Assembly: GCF_004283755.1 (NCBI RefSeq)
Contig: NZ_SHMH01000008.1
Location: 1-64,000, forward strand
DNA: 64,000 nt
Direction: 5' to 3'
Origin: Pseudoxanthomonas winnipegensis
GTDB lineage: Bacteria > Pseudomonadota > Gammaproteobacteria > Xanthomonadales > Xanthomonadaceae
Below are positions 15,187 to 24,971 of this stretch, one piece after another; the first letter of the stretch is position 1, and every line of letters starts with the position of its first letter. The notes under the pieces are model-generated. The model was not told the origin of the DNA. It saw nothing but the letters and a program-made list of their open reading frames with translations, and searched no databases. The translations under genes were made by a program, and so were the position numbers.

Positions 15187-17796
15187 ATGAACACCGCTTA
15201 CCGCACCTCGCTCCCCGGCACCGCGCTGGATTACTTCGACGCCCGCGCCGCGGTGGAAGCGCTCGTGCCGGGCGCCTGGGCGGGGCTGCCTTACACCGCG
15301 CGGGTCCATGCGGAGAACCTGGTGCGCTGCGCAGATCCCGCGCAGCTGCCGGCCTACCTGGGCCAGCTGATCGAGCGCCGGCGCGACCTGGACTTCCCCT
15401 GGTTCCCGGTGCGCGTGGTCTGCCACGACATCCTGGGCCAGACGGCGCTGGTGGATCTGGCCGGCCTGCGCGATGCCATCGCCGAGCAGGGCGGCGACCC
15501 GGCCCAGGTCAATCCGGTGGTGCCGGTGCAGCTGATCGTGGACCACTCGCTGGCGGTGGAATGCGGCGGGACCGATCCGCAGGCGTTCGCCAAGAACCGC
15601 GCCATCGAGGACCGCCGCAACGCCGACCGCTTCGACTTCATCGACTGGACGGCCAAGGCGTTCCGCAACATCGAGGTGATCGGCCCCGGCAACGGGATCA
15701 TGCATCAGATCAACCTGGAGAAGATGTCGCCGGTGATCTACACCCGCGACGGCGTGGCCTTCCCCGACACCTGCGTGGGTACCGACAGCCATACCCCGCA
15801 CGTGGACGCGCTGGGCGTGATCGCCGTCGGCGTGGGCGGCCTGGAGGCGGAGAACGTGATGCTGGGCCGCGCCTCGTGGATGCGTCTGCCCGATATCGTC
15901 GGGGTCGAGCTGACCGGCCGCCCGGGCGAGGGCATCACCTGCACCGACATCGTGCTGGCCCTGACCGAGTTCCTGCGCAAGCAGAAGGTGGTCGGCGCCT
16001 ACCTGGAGTTCTACGGCGCGGGTGCGGCGACGCTGAGCATCGGCGACCGCGCGACCATCTCCAACATGTGCCCCGAGTACGGCGCCACCGCCGCGCTGTT
16101 CCACATCGACGACCAGACCCTGGACTATCTGCGCCTGACCGGCCGCGAAGAGGCACAGGTGCGCCTGGTGGAGACCTACGCGCGTACCGCCGGCATCTGG
16201 GTCGACGACCTGGTCAGCGCGCAGTACGAGCGCGTGCTGCAGTTCGATCTGTCCACGGTCGATCGCACCCTGGCCGGTCCGTCCAATCCGCACCGGCGCC
16301 TGCCCACCCGCGCGCTGGCCGAGCGCGGTATCGCGGTGGACCTGGACAAGGCGCGCGAGGAGGAGGCCAACGGCCTGATGCCCGATGGCGCGGTTGTGAT
16401 CGCGGCGATTACCAGCTGCACCAACACCTCCAATCCGCGCAACGTCATCGCCGCCGCGCTGCTGTCGCGCAACGCCAACGCGCGCGGGCTGACGCGCAAA
16501 CCGTGGGTCAAGACCTCGCTGGCGCCCGGTTCCAAGGCGGTGCAGCTGTATCTGGAGGAATCAGGACTGCTGCCCGAGCTGGAGCAGCTGGGCTTCGGCA
16601 TCGTCGCCTTCGCCTGTACCACCTGCAACGGCATGAGCGGCGCGCTGGACCCGAAGATCCAGCAGGAGATCATCGAGCGCGACCTCTACGCCACCGCGGT
16701 GCTCAGCGGTAACCGCAACTTCGACGGCCGTATCCATCCTTATGCCAAGCAGGCCTTCCTGGCCTCGCCGGCGCTGGTGATCGCCTATGCCATCGCCGGC
16801 ACGGTGCGCTTCGACATCGAGAAGGACGCGCTGGGCTTCGACGCCGACGGCCGGCCGATCACGCTCAAGGACCTGTGGCCTTCGGACGCGGAGGTGGACG
16901 CGGTGGTCAAGGCCAGCGTCAAGCCCGAGCAGTTCCGCAAGGTCTACGGGCCGATGTTCGACGTGCGCGTCGAATACGGGCAGAAGATCAGCCCGCTCTA
17001 CGACTGGCGGCCGATGAGCACCTATATCCGTCGCCCGCCGTATTGGGAAGGCGCGCTGGCCGGCGCGCGCACGCTGCGCGGCATGCGTCCGCTGGCGCTG
17101 CTGGGCGACAACATCACCACCGATCATCTCTCGCCGTCCAACGCCATCCTGGCCAGCAGCGCGGCCGGGGAATACCTGGCGCGCATGGGCGTGCCGGAGG
17201 AGGACTTCAACTCCTACGCCACCCATCGCGGCGACCATCTCACCGCGCAGCGCGCGACCTTCGCCAACCCCAAGCTGCTCAACGAGATGGCGGTGATCGA
17301 CGGGGTGGAGACGCAGGGCTCGCTGGCGCGGATCGAACCCGATGGCCGGGTCGTGCGCATGTGGGAGGCCATCGAGACCTACATGCAGCGCGGCCAGCCG
17401 CTGATCATCATCGCCGGCGCCGACTACGGCCAGGGCAGTTCGCGCGACTGGGCCGCCAAGGGCGTGCGTCTGGCGGGGGTGGAGGCGATCGTGGCCGAGG
17501 GCTTCGAGCGCATCCACCGCACCAACCTGATCGGCATGGGCGTGCTGCCGCTGGAATTCCTGCCCGGCACCGACCGGCGCACGCTGCGTCTGGACGGCAC
17601 CGAGACTTACGATGTCCTCGGCCAGCGCGCGCCGCGCGCCACGCTGACGCTGGTGATCCACCGCAAGGACGGCAGTACGGAACAGGTGCCGGTGCGCTGC
17701 CGGCTGGACTCGGACGAAGAGGTGTCCATCTACGAGGCCGGTGGCGTGCTGCAGCGCTTCGCCCAGGACTTCCTCGAGTCGTCCAAGGCGGCCTGA
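15187..17796 (+). CDS. acnD: Fe/S-dependent 2-methylcitrate dehydratase AcnD
   Basis: 869 residues. An aconitase-family enzyme of the methylcitrate cycle; it dehydrates 2-methylcitrate to 2-methyl-trans-aconitate, which PrpF then isomerises. Cluster ligands are visible in ITSCTNTSNP and FACTTCNGMSG, and the swivel domain in GADYGQGSSRDWAAKGVRL. The assignment as AcnD rather than AcnA rests on the length, the ETLGVD-lacking N-terminus and prpF two genes downstream. prpB and prpC are not in the window. Confidence 0.9.
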   Translation: MNTAYRTSLPGTALDYFDARAAVEALVPGAWAGLPYTARVHAENLVRCADPAQLPAYLGQLIERRRDLDFPWFPVRVVCHDILGQTALVDLAGLRDAIAEQGGDPAQVNPVVPVQLIVDHSLAVECGGTDPQAFAKNRAIEDRRNADRFDFIDWTAKAFRNIEVIGPGNGIMHQINLEKMSPVIYTRDGVAFPDTCVGTDSHTPHVDALGVIAVGVGGLEAENVMLGRASWMRLPDIVGVELTGRPGEGITCTDIVLALTEFLRKQKVVGAYLEFYGAGAATLSIGDRATISNMCPEYGATAALFHIDDQTLDYLRLTGREEAQVRLVETYARTAGIWVDDLVSAQYERVLQFDLSTVDRTLAGPSNPHRRLPTRALAERGIAVDLDKAREEEANGLMPDGAVVIAAITSCTNTSNPRNVIAAALLSRNANARGLTRKPWVKTSLAPGSKAVQLYLEESGLLPELEQLGFGIVAFACTTCNGMSGALDPKIQQEIIERDLYATAVLSGNRNFDGRIHPYAKQAFLASPALVIAYAIAGTVRFDIEKDALGFDADGRPITLKDLWPSDAEVDAVVKASVKPEQFRKVYGPMFDVRVEYGQKISPLYDWRPMSTYIRRPPYWEGALAGARTLRGMRPLALLGDNITTDHLSPSNAILASSAAGEYLARMGVPEEDFNSYATHRGDHLTAQRATFANPKLLNEMAVIDGVETQGSLARIEPDGRVVRMWEAIETYMQRGQPLIIIAGADYGQGSSRDWAAKGVRLAGVEAIVAEGFERIHRTNLIGMGVLPLEFLPGTDRRTLRLDGTETYDVLGQRAPRATLTLVIHRKDGSTEQVPVRCRLDSDEEVSIYEAGGVLQRFAQDFLESSKAA

Positions 17797-17812
17797 GCGC
17801 GTGCTGACCACC

Positions 17813-18454
17813 ATGCGACCGCAGCCTCCCGCGCCGCCCACAGGTCAGCTGCTCGACCGGCTGTGGAGCAAGGAAATGGGCGGCGACCGCCTGCTGTTCA
17901 TCGCCCGCCCCGACGCGGCGATGCGCGAGGTCTTCGATGTCGCCACGCGCGAGCAGGGCATCCAGGCGGCCACGGGGCTGGCGATGTTCCCCTTGGTCAA
18001 CTGGCACCAGACGCTGTCGGACCGCTTCATCGATTCACCGCAGACACGCGCGCTGCTGCTGCAGGCCGGTCAGGCCGTGCAGGCGCGCGGCTTCCTGCTG
18101 TCGCTGGACCAGCTGCGGGTGAGCCCCAACGCGCGCGCCAGCGCCAATATCGAGCTGTGCTGTTCGCAGCCGGTCGATGCGCTGAAGGAACTGCTGCTCG
18201 CGCTGAAGCTGGCCATCGCCGACCAGGGCCTGTTGACCAGTCGCAAGGGCCACCGCCCGCACGTGACGCTGAGCTATCGCTACGACCTTGAGGCCCGGCG
18301 CCAGCGCATCAAGCCGATCCGCGCGATCGACTGGCCGATCGAGAGTTTCGAGCTGGCCATCGGCAGCGGCGATCCCTACCGCTACCGGACCCTGTCGCGC
18401 TGGACGCTGGCGCCCGCCGCGCCGCAGCCCGTCCAGGCGGCCTTTTCCCTCTGA
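17813..18454 (+). CDS. 2'-5' RNA ligase / LigT-like phosphoesterase
   Basis: 213 residues. It carries the two HxTx motifs of the 2H phosphoesterase superfamily, HQTL near residue 64 and HVTLSYRY near residue 150. Such enzymes act on 2'-5' or cyclic phosphodiesters in RNA or nucleotides; the natural substrate is unknown. ATG at 17813 is taken as the start, but GTG at 17801, four bases after acnD, is in frame. It sits between two methylcitrate genes with tight spacing, so it is likely co-transcribed, although no link to propionate is known. Confidence 0.82.
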   Translation: MRPQPPAPPTGQLLDRLWSKEMGGDRLLFIARPDAAMREVFDVATREQGIQAATGLAMFPLVNWHQTLSDRFIDSPQTRALLLQAGQAVQARGFLLSLDQLRVSPNARASANIELCCSQPVDALKELLLALKLAIADQGLLTSRKGHRPHVTLSYRYDLEARRQRIKPIRAIDWPIESFELAIGSGDPYRYRTLSRWTLAPAAPQPVQAAFSL

Positions 18455-18492
18455 TGCAACGCGTGCCGCGCGCACGCTGAAAGGATGTCCCC

Positions 18493-19680
18493 ATGTCGCA
18501 TGTTCCGCAGATCAGGATCCCCGCCACCTACCTGCGCGGTGGCACCTCCAAGGGCGTGTTCTTCCGCCTGCAGGACCTGCCGGAGCGCGCGCAGGTGTCA
18601 GGCGCGGCGCGCGATGCGCTGCTGCTGCGGGTGATCGGCAGCCCCGATCCGTACGGCAAGCAGATCGACGGCATGGGCGGCGCGACGTCCAGCACGAGCA
18701 AGGCGGTGATCGTCTCGCGCAGCGCGCGCGCCGACCACGACGTGGACTATCTGTTCGGCCAGGCGTCCATCGACAGCGCTTTCGTGGACTGGTCGGGCAA
18801 CTGCGGCAATCTGTCGGCGGCGGTGGGGCCGTTCGCCATCGCCTCCGGCCTGATCGATCCGGCGAAGGTGCCGCGCGATGGCCTGTGCACGGTGCGCATC
18901 TGGCAGGCCAACATCGGCAAGACCATCGTCGCCCACGTGCCCATCACCGACGGGCAGGTGCAGGAGACCGGCGACTTCGAACTCGACGGCGTGACCTTCC
19001 CGGCGGCCGAGGTGCAGCTGGAGTTCCTCGACCCGGCCGACGACGGCGAGGACGGCGGCGCGATGTTCCCCACCGGACACGTGGTCGACACCCTGGAGGT
19101 GCCCGGCGTGGGCAGCTTCCAGGCCACGCTGATCAATGCCGGCATCCCAACGATCTTCCTCGACGCCGCGGCGCTGGGGTACACCGGCAGCGAGCTGCAG
19201 GGCGCGATCAATGAGAATGCCGCGGCCCTGGCGCGGCTGGAGACCATCCGCGCCCACGGCGCGCTGCGCATGGGCCTGATCCAGACGCTGGACGAGGCGG
19301 CCCGGCGCCAGCACACGCCCAAGCTGGCCTTCGTCGCGCCGGCCGATACCTACGTCGCCTCCAGCGGCAGGACCGTCGAGGCCGGCGAGATCGACCTGCG
19401 CGTGCGCGCGATGTCGATGGGCAAGCTGCATCACGCGATGATGGGCACCGCCGCGGTCGCCATCGGCACGGCAGCGGCGATTCCCGGCACGCTGGTCAAC
19501 CTCGCCGCCGGCGGCGGGCCGCGCAGCGCGGTGCGCTTCGGCCACCCTTCCGGCACCCTGCGCGTGGGCGCCGAGGCGCAGCAGGTCGAGGGCCAGTGGC
19601 AGGTCACCAAGGCCCTCATGAGCCGCAGCGCACGCGTGCTGATGGAAGGCTGGGTACGCGTCCCCGGCGACAGCTTCTGA
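18493..19680 (+). CDS. prpF: 2-methylaconitate cis-trans isomerase PrpF
   Basis: 395 residues. Converts 2-methyl-trans-aconitate, the AcnD product, to the cis isomer for hydration to 2-methylisocitrate. Family features are IPATYLRGGTSKGVFF at the N-terminus, GSPDPYGKQIDGMGGATSST, the catalytic-region WSGNCGNLSAAVGPFAI, and GHPSGTLRVGAE near the end. AAAGGATG lies before the ATG. It belongs to the acnD unit. Confidence 0.93.
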   Translation: MSHVPQIRIPATYLRGGTSKGVFFRLQDLPERAQVSGAARDALLLRVIGSPDPYGKQIDGMGGATSSTSKAVIVSRSARADHDVDYLFGQASIDSAFVDWSGNCGNLSAAVGPFAIASGLIDPAKVPRDGLCTVRIWQANIGKTIVAHVPITDGQVQETGDFELDGVTFPAAEVQLEFLDPADDGEDGGAMFPTGHVVDTLEVPGVGSFQATLINAGIPTIFLDAAALGYTGSELQGAINENAAALARLETIRAHGALRMGLIQTLDEAARRQHTPKLAFVAPADTYVASSGRTVEAGEIDLRVRAMSMGKLHHAMMGTAAVAIGTAAAIPGTLVNLAAGGGPRSAVRFGHPSGTLRVGAEAQQVEGQWQVTKALMSRSARVLMEGWVRVPGDSF

Positions 19681-19740
19681 GGCCTGGGCACCGGCGCTTT
19701 TTTTGCCGGCGCAACCGCCTCTTCATGTCGCGGCCTTCCT

Positions 19741-19813
19741 GTAGAGCGGAGCTTGCTCCGCTGCATTTCGGCCGGTGCATCGGAAAGCCCCAGCGGAGCA
19801 AGCTCCGCTCTAC
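19741..19813. repeat. GTAG-type REP, inverted pair
   Basis: Two 23-base arms (19741-19763 and 19791-19813) are exact reverse complements and each begins or ends with GTAG. Each arm also folds on itself (GCGGAGCTTGCTCCGC). This is the layout of the GTAG REP elements (SMAG) described in Stenotrophomonas maltophilia, moved by RAYT transposases. It lies between prpF and miaA. Confidence 0.75.
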
Positions 19814-19959
19814 AGGTGGAAGGCGCCCTTATGGTTCTTTGGCCAATGGGGGCGAAGGGCTTTCCCCGGAAAACTTCAGTCTCGCAACCCTCGGCTTCAG
19901 GAAGCGAGCCATCGCCGGCGCAATGGACCCCTCGCCCGACACCCCGCAGACTGTCGCGC

Positions 19960-20916
19960 ATGTCGAACCTGCTGCTGCCGCCTGCCATCGCCCTGCTCGG
20001 GCCCACCGCCTCGGGCAAGTCCGCGCTGGCCCTGGACTGGGCGCAGCGGCTGGGTGGGGAGATCGTCAGCGTCGATTCGGCGCTGGTCTATCGCGGCCTG
20101 GACATCGGCGCGGCCAAGCCCAGCGCCGAGGAGCGGGCGCAGGTGCCGCATCATCTGATCGATGTGCGCGATCCCTGGCAGACTTACTCGGCGGCGGACT
20201 TCGCGCTCGAGGCACGCGCCGCGCTTGAGGCCATCCTCGCGCGCGGCCGCATCCCGATCCTGGCCGGCGGCACCGGCCTGTACTTCCAGGCGCTGACCGA
20301 GGGCCTGGCGGCCATGCCGCAGGCCGATCCCGAGCTGCGCGCCACGCTTGCCGCCGAGGCCGCCGCGCAGGGCTGGCCCGCGCTGCATGCGCAGCTGGCG
20401 CAGGTGGACCCCTTGGCGGCGGCGCGGATCAAGCCGACCGATCCGCAGCGCATCCAGCGCGCGCTGGAGGTCTACCGCCTCAGCGGCAAGCCGATCAGCG
20501 CCTGGCAGGCCGAGGGCCGCGGCGACGCGCGGCTGCCCGTGCGCCTGCTCAAGCTGGCCCTGGCGCCGGCCGACCGCGCGGTACTGCACACGCGCATCGC
20601 GCAGCGCTTCGACGCGATGCTCGCGGCCGGATTCCTCGATGAAGTGCGCGCGCTGCGGGCCCTGCCGCAGATGCAGGCCGCCCCGGCGCCCCTGGACCTG
20701 CCGGCGGTGCGCGCGGTCGGCTATCGCCAGGCCTGGGAATTCCTGGACGGGCAGGGCAGTGCGGAGGACTTCCGCGAACGCGCCATCGCCGCCACCCGCC
20801 AGCTGGCCAAGCGCCAGTCCACCTGGCTGCGCGCGCGCCACGACCTGCGCTGGTTCGACCCGGCGACCCAGCGCGCCGGGCTGGAGGACGCGCTGGCGCT
20901 GTTCCTGGGCCGCTGA
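19960..20916 (+). CDS. miaA: tRNA dimethylallyltransferase MiaA
   Basis: 318 residues. Adds a dimethylallyl group to A37 of tRNAs reading UNN codons. The P-loop [11 protein letters not shown] lies at residues 12-22, followed by [19 protein letters not shown] and [13 protein letters not shown], all diagnostic. The start at 19960 gives the canonical length; frames opening earlier run through the REP element. It heads the miaA-hfq-hflX group. Confidence 0.94.
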   Translation: MSNLLLPPAIALLGPTASGKSALALDWAQRLGGEIVSVDSALVYRGLDIGAAKPSAEERAQVPHHLIDVRDPWQTYSAADFALEARAALEAILARGRIPILAGGTGLYFQALTEGLAAMPQADPELRATLAAEAAAQGWPALHAQLAQVDPLAAARIKPTDPQRIQRALEVYRLSGKPISAWQAEGRGDARLPVRLLKLALAPADRAVLHTRIAQRFDAMLAAGFLDEVRALRALPQMQAAPAPLDLPAVRAVGYRQAWEFLDGQGSAEDFRERAIAATRQLAKRQSTWLRARHDLRWFDPATQRAGLEDALALFLGR

Positions 20917-21065
20917 GCCGCCTTGCCGCGAAAACCGCGACATGGCGTCTGGTCAATCCGCCGGCCTTGTGTAATATCCCGTGACCGGCCGCGGTTCGGG
21001 GAGCAGTCACCGCGCCGGCCCATTACAAGAACAGTCCCATCGAAAGAATGGGCGGGAGCATTCGC

Positions 21066-21350
21066 ATGTCCAAGGGGCAATCCCTGCAGGATCCTTTCCT
21101 CAACGCGCTGCGCCGCGAGCGGGTTCCGGTGTCGGTCTATCTGGTCAACGGCATCAAGCTGCAGGGGACGATCGAGTCCTTCGACCAGTTCGTGGTGCTG
21201 CTGCGCAATACCGTGAGCCAGATGGTTTACAAGCACGCCATCTCCACCGTGGTGCCGGCGCGCAACGTGCGCGTGGGGCCTGGCGGCGGCTATGTGCAGC
21301 CAGGCGCCGACGGCGCCGAGTCCTCGTCTGACGAGGCCGAGGACGAGTAG
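21066..21350 (+). CDS. hfq: RNA chaperone Hfq
   Basis: 94 residues. A hexameric Sm-like protein that pairs small RNAs with mRNAs. The Sm1 motif is [21 protein letters not shown] and the Sm2 motif is [12 protein letters not shown]. The C-terminal tail is short and ends in an acidic stretch of Ser, Asp and Glu. GGGAG lies 7 bases before the ATG at 21066. The 149-base gap after miaA may hold its own promoter (TAATAT is seen near 20971). Confidence 0.96.
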   Translation: MSKGQSLQDPFLNALRRERVPVSVYLVNGIKLQGTIESFDQFVVLLRNTVSQMVYKHAISTVVPARNVRVGPGGGYVQPGADGAESSSDEAEDE

Positions 21351-21479
21351 TCGCCAGAGGCGCCCGGTTCAGGCCGGGCGTCCGTTGGTCGTATCGTGCA
21401 TCGCGTCGCGTCCGCCAGCGGTTGAAGCGGGGCATCGTCGCCACCATCCTGTGGCCTTAGCCCGTGATTGCCGTGACCG

Positions 21480-22850
21480 ATGCCGACTGAGTTGTTCGAA
21501 CGTTCCCGCCGGGGCGAGCACGCCCTGCTGATCCAGCCGGTGCGCGGCGGAACCGCCGCCGCCTCCAGCGACGAGGATGCCGCTGAGGAGTTCACCGAGC
21601 TGGCGCGCTCGGCCGGCGCCACCATCGCCGCCCTGGTCACCGCCCGCGCCGATCGGCCCAGCCCCTCCACCTTCATCGGCAGCGGCAAGCTGGACGAGGT
21701 CAAGGCCGCGGCCGATGCCACCGGCGCCGATCTGATCCTGGTCAACCACGCCCTGACGCCGGGTCAGGAGCGCAACCTGGAAAAGGCCCTGGAGCGCCGC
21801 GTGCTGGACCGCACCGGGCTGATCCTGGACATCTTCGCCCAGCGTGCGCGCAGCCACGAGGGCAAGCTGCAGGTCGAACTGGCCCAGCTCAAGCACATCG
21901 CCACGCGCCTGGTGCGTGGCTGGACCCACCTGGAGCGCCAGCGCGGTGGCTCCATCGGCCTGCGCGGCCCGGGTGAGACCCAGCTGGAAACCGACCGCCG
22001 CCTGCTGCAGAAGCGCGTGGACCAGCTGCAGAAGCGGCTGGAAAAGGTCGAGGTGCAGCACACCCAGATGCGCCGGGCGCGCGTGCGCAGCGAGCTGCCG
22101 CGCGTGGCGCTGGTCGGCTACACCAACGCCGGCAAGTCGACCCTGTTCAACGCGCTGACCGGCGCGGAGGCGTATGCCGCCGACCAGCTGTTCGCCACGC
22201 TGGATCCGACCGTGCGCCGGGTGAATCTGGCCGGCGGCGCGGTGGTGCTGGCCGACACGGTCGGCTTCGTGCGCGATCTGCCGCATGAGCTGGTCACCGC
22301 GTTCCGCTCCACCCTGTCCGAGGCGCGCGAGGCCGACCTGCTGCTGCACGTGGTCGACGCGGCCGATCCGCTGCGCGAGGAGCGCATGGCCCAGGTCGAC
22401 CTGGTGTTGAACGAGATCGGCGCCGGCGACATCCCCCAGCTGCTGGTGTTCAACAAGATCGACCGCATCGAGGGCGCACAGCCGCGCCACGACGCGCCCG
22501 AGGGCGCGCTGGACGAGACCACCGAACCGGGCACGCTGGGTCTGGCGCGCGAGCGGGTGTGGATCTCGGCGCGCGATGGTGTGGGCCTGGAACTACTGCA
22601 GGACGCGCTGGCCCAGCGCCTGGGCCTGGAGCGCATCCGCGGCGAGGTGCTGCTGCCGTCCAGCGCGGGCCGGCTGCGCGCGCGCCTGTTCGACCTGGAA
22701 GCCGTGCGCGGCGAAGCCCACGAAGAAGCCGGCTGGCGTCTGACCCTGGACATGGCGCGCAGCGACGCGCAGAAGCTGCTCTCCCAGCCCGGCGGCGAGG
22801 CCCTGCGCCCGCTGCTGCCGGCGGTGGAAGTGGAGCAGTGGGAAGCCTGA
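21480..22850 (+). CDS. hflX: Ribosome-splitting GTPase HflX
   Basis: 456 residues. Binds the 50S subunit and rescues stalled ribosomes. The HflX N-terminal domain contains DRPSPSTFIGSGKLDEV and NHALTPGQERNLEKALE. The G domain begins with the P-loop VGYTNAGKSTLFN (near 215), followed by DTVGF, and FNKID. RGPGETQLETDRR, the family signature, precedes the G domain. It is convergent with the PAP2 gene, with only 16 bases between the stops. Confidence 0.94.
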   Translation: MPTELFERSRRGEHALLIQPVRGGTAAASSDEDAAEEFTELARSAGATIAALVTARADRPSPSTFIGSGKLDEVKAAADATGADLILVNHALTPGQERNLEKALERRVLDRTGLILDIFAQRARSHEGKLQVELAQLKHIATRLVRGWTHLERQRGGSIGLRGPGETQLETDRRLLQKRVDQLQKRLEKVEVQHTQMRRARVRSELPRVALVGYTNAGKSTLFNALTGAEAYAADQLFATLDPTVRRVNLAGGAVVLADTVGFVRDLPHELVTAFRSTLSEAREADLLLHVVDAADPLREERMAQVDLVLNEIGAGDIPQLLVFNKIDRIEGAQPRHDAPEGALDETTEPGTLGLARERVWISARDGVGLELLQDALAQRLGLERIRGEVLLPSSAGRLRARLFDLEAVRGEAHEEAGWRLTLDMARSDAQKLLSQPGGEALRPLLPAVEVEQWEA

Positions 22851-22866
22851 GGGGCGCTAGACGCGC

Positions 22867-23412
22867 TCAGACGAACAGGCTGACCCCGGGCACCACCCAC
22901 AGCGCCAGCGCGGCCAGGCCGATGCCGATCACCGTGGCGGCCAGCACGTCGCTGGGGTAGTGCAGGCCCAGCACCACGCGCGAGGTCGCCACGCAGGCGG
23001 TGAACGGCAGCAGCAGCGGCGCCAGCGCCGGATAGTGCGCCAGCGCCACCACGGTGAAGGCCACCGCATGCAGCGTGTGGCCCGAGGGGAAGGAGAACTC
23101 GTCCAGCGGCGCCACCCAGGCCTGGATGCGCACGTCCGAGGCGAACGGCCGCGGCCGCCGGGTCCAGCGCTTGAGGCCCTTGTACAGCACCAGCGCGATC
23201 GCGCCGGTCGCCGCCAGGTGCGCCGCCGCGGCCAGGCCGTGCCAGCCGTCGAACACGATCAGCGCGCCCATCAGCGCGTACCAGAACACGCCATCGCCCA
23301 GGCGGCTGACGATGGCGAAGAAGCGCCGCACATGGCTGCGGCGACCCAGGCGATTGGCTAGCAGGCACACGCGCGCTTCGCGCGGCAACGAGAGTTCAGA
23401 CGGCGAGCGCAT
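22867..23412 (-). CDS. PAP2-family membrane phosphatase
   Basis: 181 residues. Membrane acid phosphatase with the three PAP2 signatures: KRWTRRPRP, PSGH (with SFPSGHTLHAV), and SRVVLGLHYPSD. Several hydrophobic helices surround them. Likely substrates are undecaprenyl pyrophosphate or a phospholipid phosphate. The start at 23412 overlaps the upstream glycosyltransferase stop by 17 bases, so the two are co-translated. Confidence 0.88.
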   Translation of the reverse strand: MRSPSELSLPREARVCLLANRLGRRSHVRRFFAIVSRLGDGVFWYALMGALIVFDGWHGLAAAAHLAATGAIALVLYKGLKRWTRRPRPFASDVRIQAWVAPLDEFSFPSGHTLHAVAFTVVALAHYPALAPLLLPFTACVATSRVVLGLHYPSDVLAATVIGIGLAALALWVVPGVSLFV

Positions 23413-24541
23413 CGGCGGACTCCTCCTTGCGGGAATGGGCGAGCCCGGCGAGCAGGGCATCGAAATCCGCGGCCACCTGGGCCGGCTGCAGCGCCTGGAC
23501 CGCCTGGTGCGCCGCGGCGCCCATCGCGCGCAGGCGCTGCGCATCGCCGCCCAGTTCCAGCACCGCCGCGACGAACTGCGCGTCGTCGCCGACCGCCGCC
23601 CCGTGCAGGCCATTGCGCAGATGCTCGTGCGCTGCGCCGGAGTCGAAGGCCACCGTGGCCAGGCCGCTGGCCATCGCCTCCAGGGTCACGTTGCCGAAGG
23701 TCTCGCTGCGGCTGGGGAACACGAACAGGTCGGCGCTGGCGTAGTGCCGCGCCAGCTCGACGCCGCGCTGCACGCCGCAGAACACGAAGTCCGGATTGGC
23801 CTGCTGCAGCGCCGCCCGCTCGGGACCATCGCCGACCCAGACCATGCGCGCCTGCGGGACGCGGGCCTGCAGTTCGCGGAAGGCCTGGACCGCCAGGCCC
23901 AGGTTTTTTTCTGCCGCGATGCGACCCACCGACAGCAGCACCGGCGTGGCCTCGCCGGCGCCCCACAGCGCGCGCAGCGCGTCGCTGCGCAAGCCCGGAT
24001 GGAACTGGCCGGTATCCACCGCGCGCGCCAGCCGCTTGACCTTGCCGAAGCCCTGACCTTGCAGCCACTGCGCCAGCTCGTGGGTCGGCACCAGCGTGGC
24101 GTCACCGCGGTTGTGGAAGCGGCGCATCCAGCCCAGCGCGACCGGCTGCAGCCAGGGCAGGCCGTAGTCGCCCATGTAGTGGTCGAAGCGCGTGTGGAAG
24201 CCGGTCGCCACCGGAATGCCCAGACGCTGGGCCGCGCGCAGCGCCGACCAGCCCAGCGGGCCCTCGGTCGCCACGTAGATCGCGTCGGGCGCGAAGGCGC
24301 GGAAGTGCTCCTTCAGCTGCAGCGGCGCCGGCAGGCCGAAGCGCAGGCCGGGATAGCGCGGCAGGCCCGCACCGCGCACCAGCACGGTGTCCTGCGCGGT
24401 CTGCGCCGCGCCGTCCTGGCGCGGGCGCACCACGCTGACGTGGTGGCCGCGCTGGCGCAGGCCTTCTTCCAGGCCCTGCACGGTCAAGGCGACGCCGTTG
24501 ACTTCCGGCGGATAGGTCTCGGTGACGATGACATAGCGCAT
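23396..24541 (-). CDS. Family 4 glycosyltransferase (envelope lipid or mannosyl type)
   Basis: 381 residues. A GT-B fold enzyme: the acceptor domain begins VIVTETYPPEVNGVALTVQG with the Gly-rich turn, and the donor domain carries LLSVGRIAAEKNLGLAVQAF and the EX7E region FVFPSRSETFGNVTLEAMASG. It resembles enzymes that glycosylate diacylglycerol or polyprenyl carriers; the sugar cannot be told. Its coupling to a PAP2 phosphatase suggests a lipid-linked pathway. Confidence 0.87.
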   Translation of the reverse strand: MRYVIVTETYPPEVNGVALTVQGLEEGLRQRGHHVSVVRPRQDGAAQTAQDTVLVRGAGLPRYPGLRFGLPAPLQLKEHFRAFAPDAIYVATEGPLGWSALRAAQRLGIPVATGFHTRFDHYMGDYGLPWLQPVALGWMRRFHNRGDATLVPTHELAQWLQGQGFGKVKRLARAVDTGQFHPGLRSDALRALWGAGEATPVLLSVGRIAAEKNLGLAVQAFRELQARVPQARMVWVGDGPERAALQQANPDFVFCGVQRGVELARHYASADLFVFPSRSETFGNVTLEAMASGLATVAFDSGAAHEHLRNGLHGAAVGDDAQFVAAVLELGGDAQRLRAMGAAAHQAVQALQPAQVAADFDALLAGLAHSRKEESADALAV

Positions 24542-24668
24542 GGGCGCCTCCCGGGTTTGACACAGGGTGGGAGGTGCGGATGCAGCGTCGATGTCAGTGC
24601 GATGTCAGTTGCATGAAAGCCGCCACGGTCGCCGTGACCCTGTGGGGCCTATGGGATCTGTAGGATCT

Positions 24669-24753
24669 GTGGGAGCCGCCATGGCGGCGATGGGGCTTTA
24701 CCGGTAAAGCCTTCGCCGCCATTGGCCGAAAAGGCCACAAGGGCGGCTCCCAC
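24669..24753. repeat. Extragenic palindrome, GTGGGAGCCGCC type
   Basis: The outer arms GTGGGAGCCGCC and GGGCGGCTCCCAC are near complements. Between them lie a second inverted pair (CATGGCGGCGA and TCGCCGCCATTGG) and the palindrome TTTACCGGTAAA. Similar TTTACCGGT sequences occur at 34438. It may be a mobile REP-like unit. Confidence 0.55.
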
Positions 24754-24789
24754 AAGGGCGGTGACTGACAGACGCCAGCCACTTCCTAC

Positions 24790-24870
24790 CGTCATTCCCG
24801 CGAAGGCGGGAATCCAGGGACTTTCGCGCGGTGGATCGAGGCGCTGGGTTCCCGCGTTCGCGGGAACGAC
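24790..24870. repeat. Extragenic palindrome, CGTCATTCCCGCG type
   Basis: Two hairpins face each other: ATTCCCGCGAAGGCGGGAAT and GTTCCCGCGTTCGCGGGAAC, with flanking CGTC and GACG. The same unit occurs at 34069-34113 and 52745-52822. This is a widespread gammaproteobacterial intergenic repeat. Confidence 0.7.
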
Positions 24871-24971
24871 GGGTGTGGGTTTCCTCAGGAAGGAAAGTTT
24901 GACTCCTGGGTACAGCTGGGAGGGCCGAGAAAGCGCGGAAAGCCCGTCGCCGCCACGCGCGGCCCCCACCT

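Noticed and set aside
19681..19720. T-run after prpF as a terminator
   Set aside because: The seven T lie between two copies of GCCGGCG-like sequence in the same orientation, so no proper stem precedes them.
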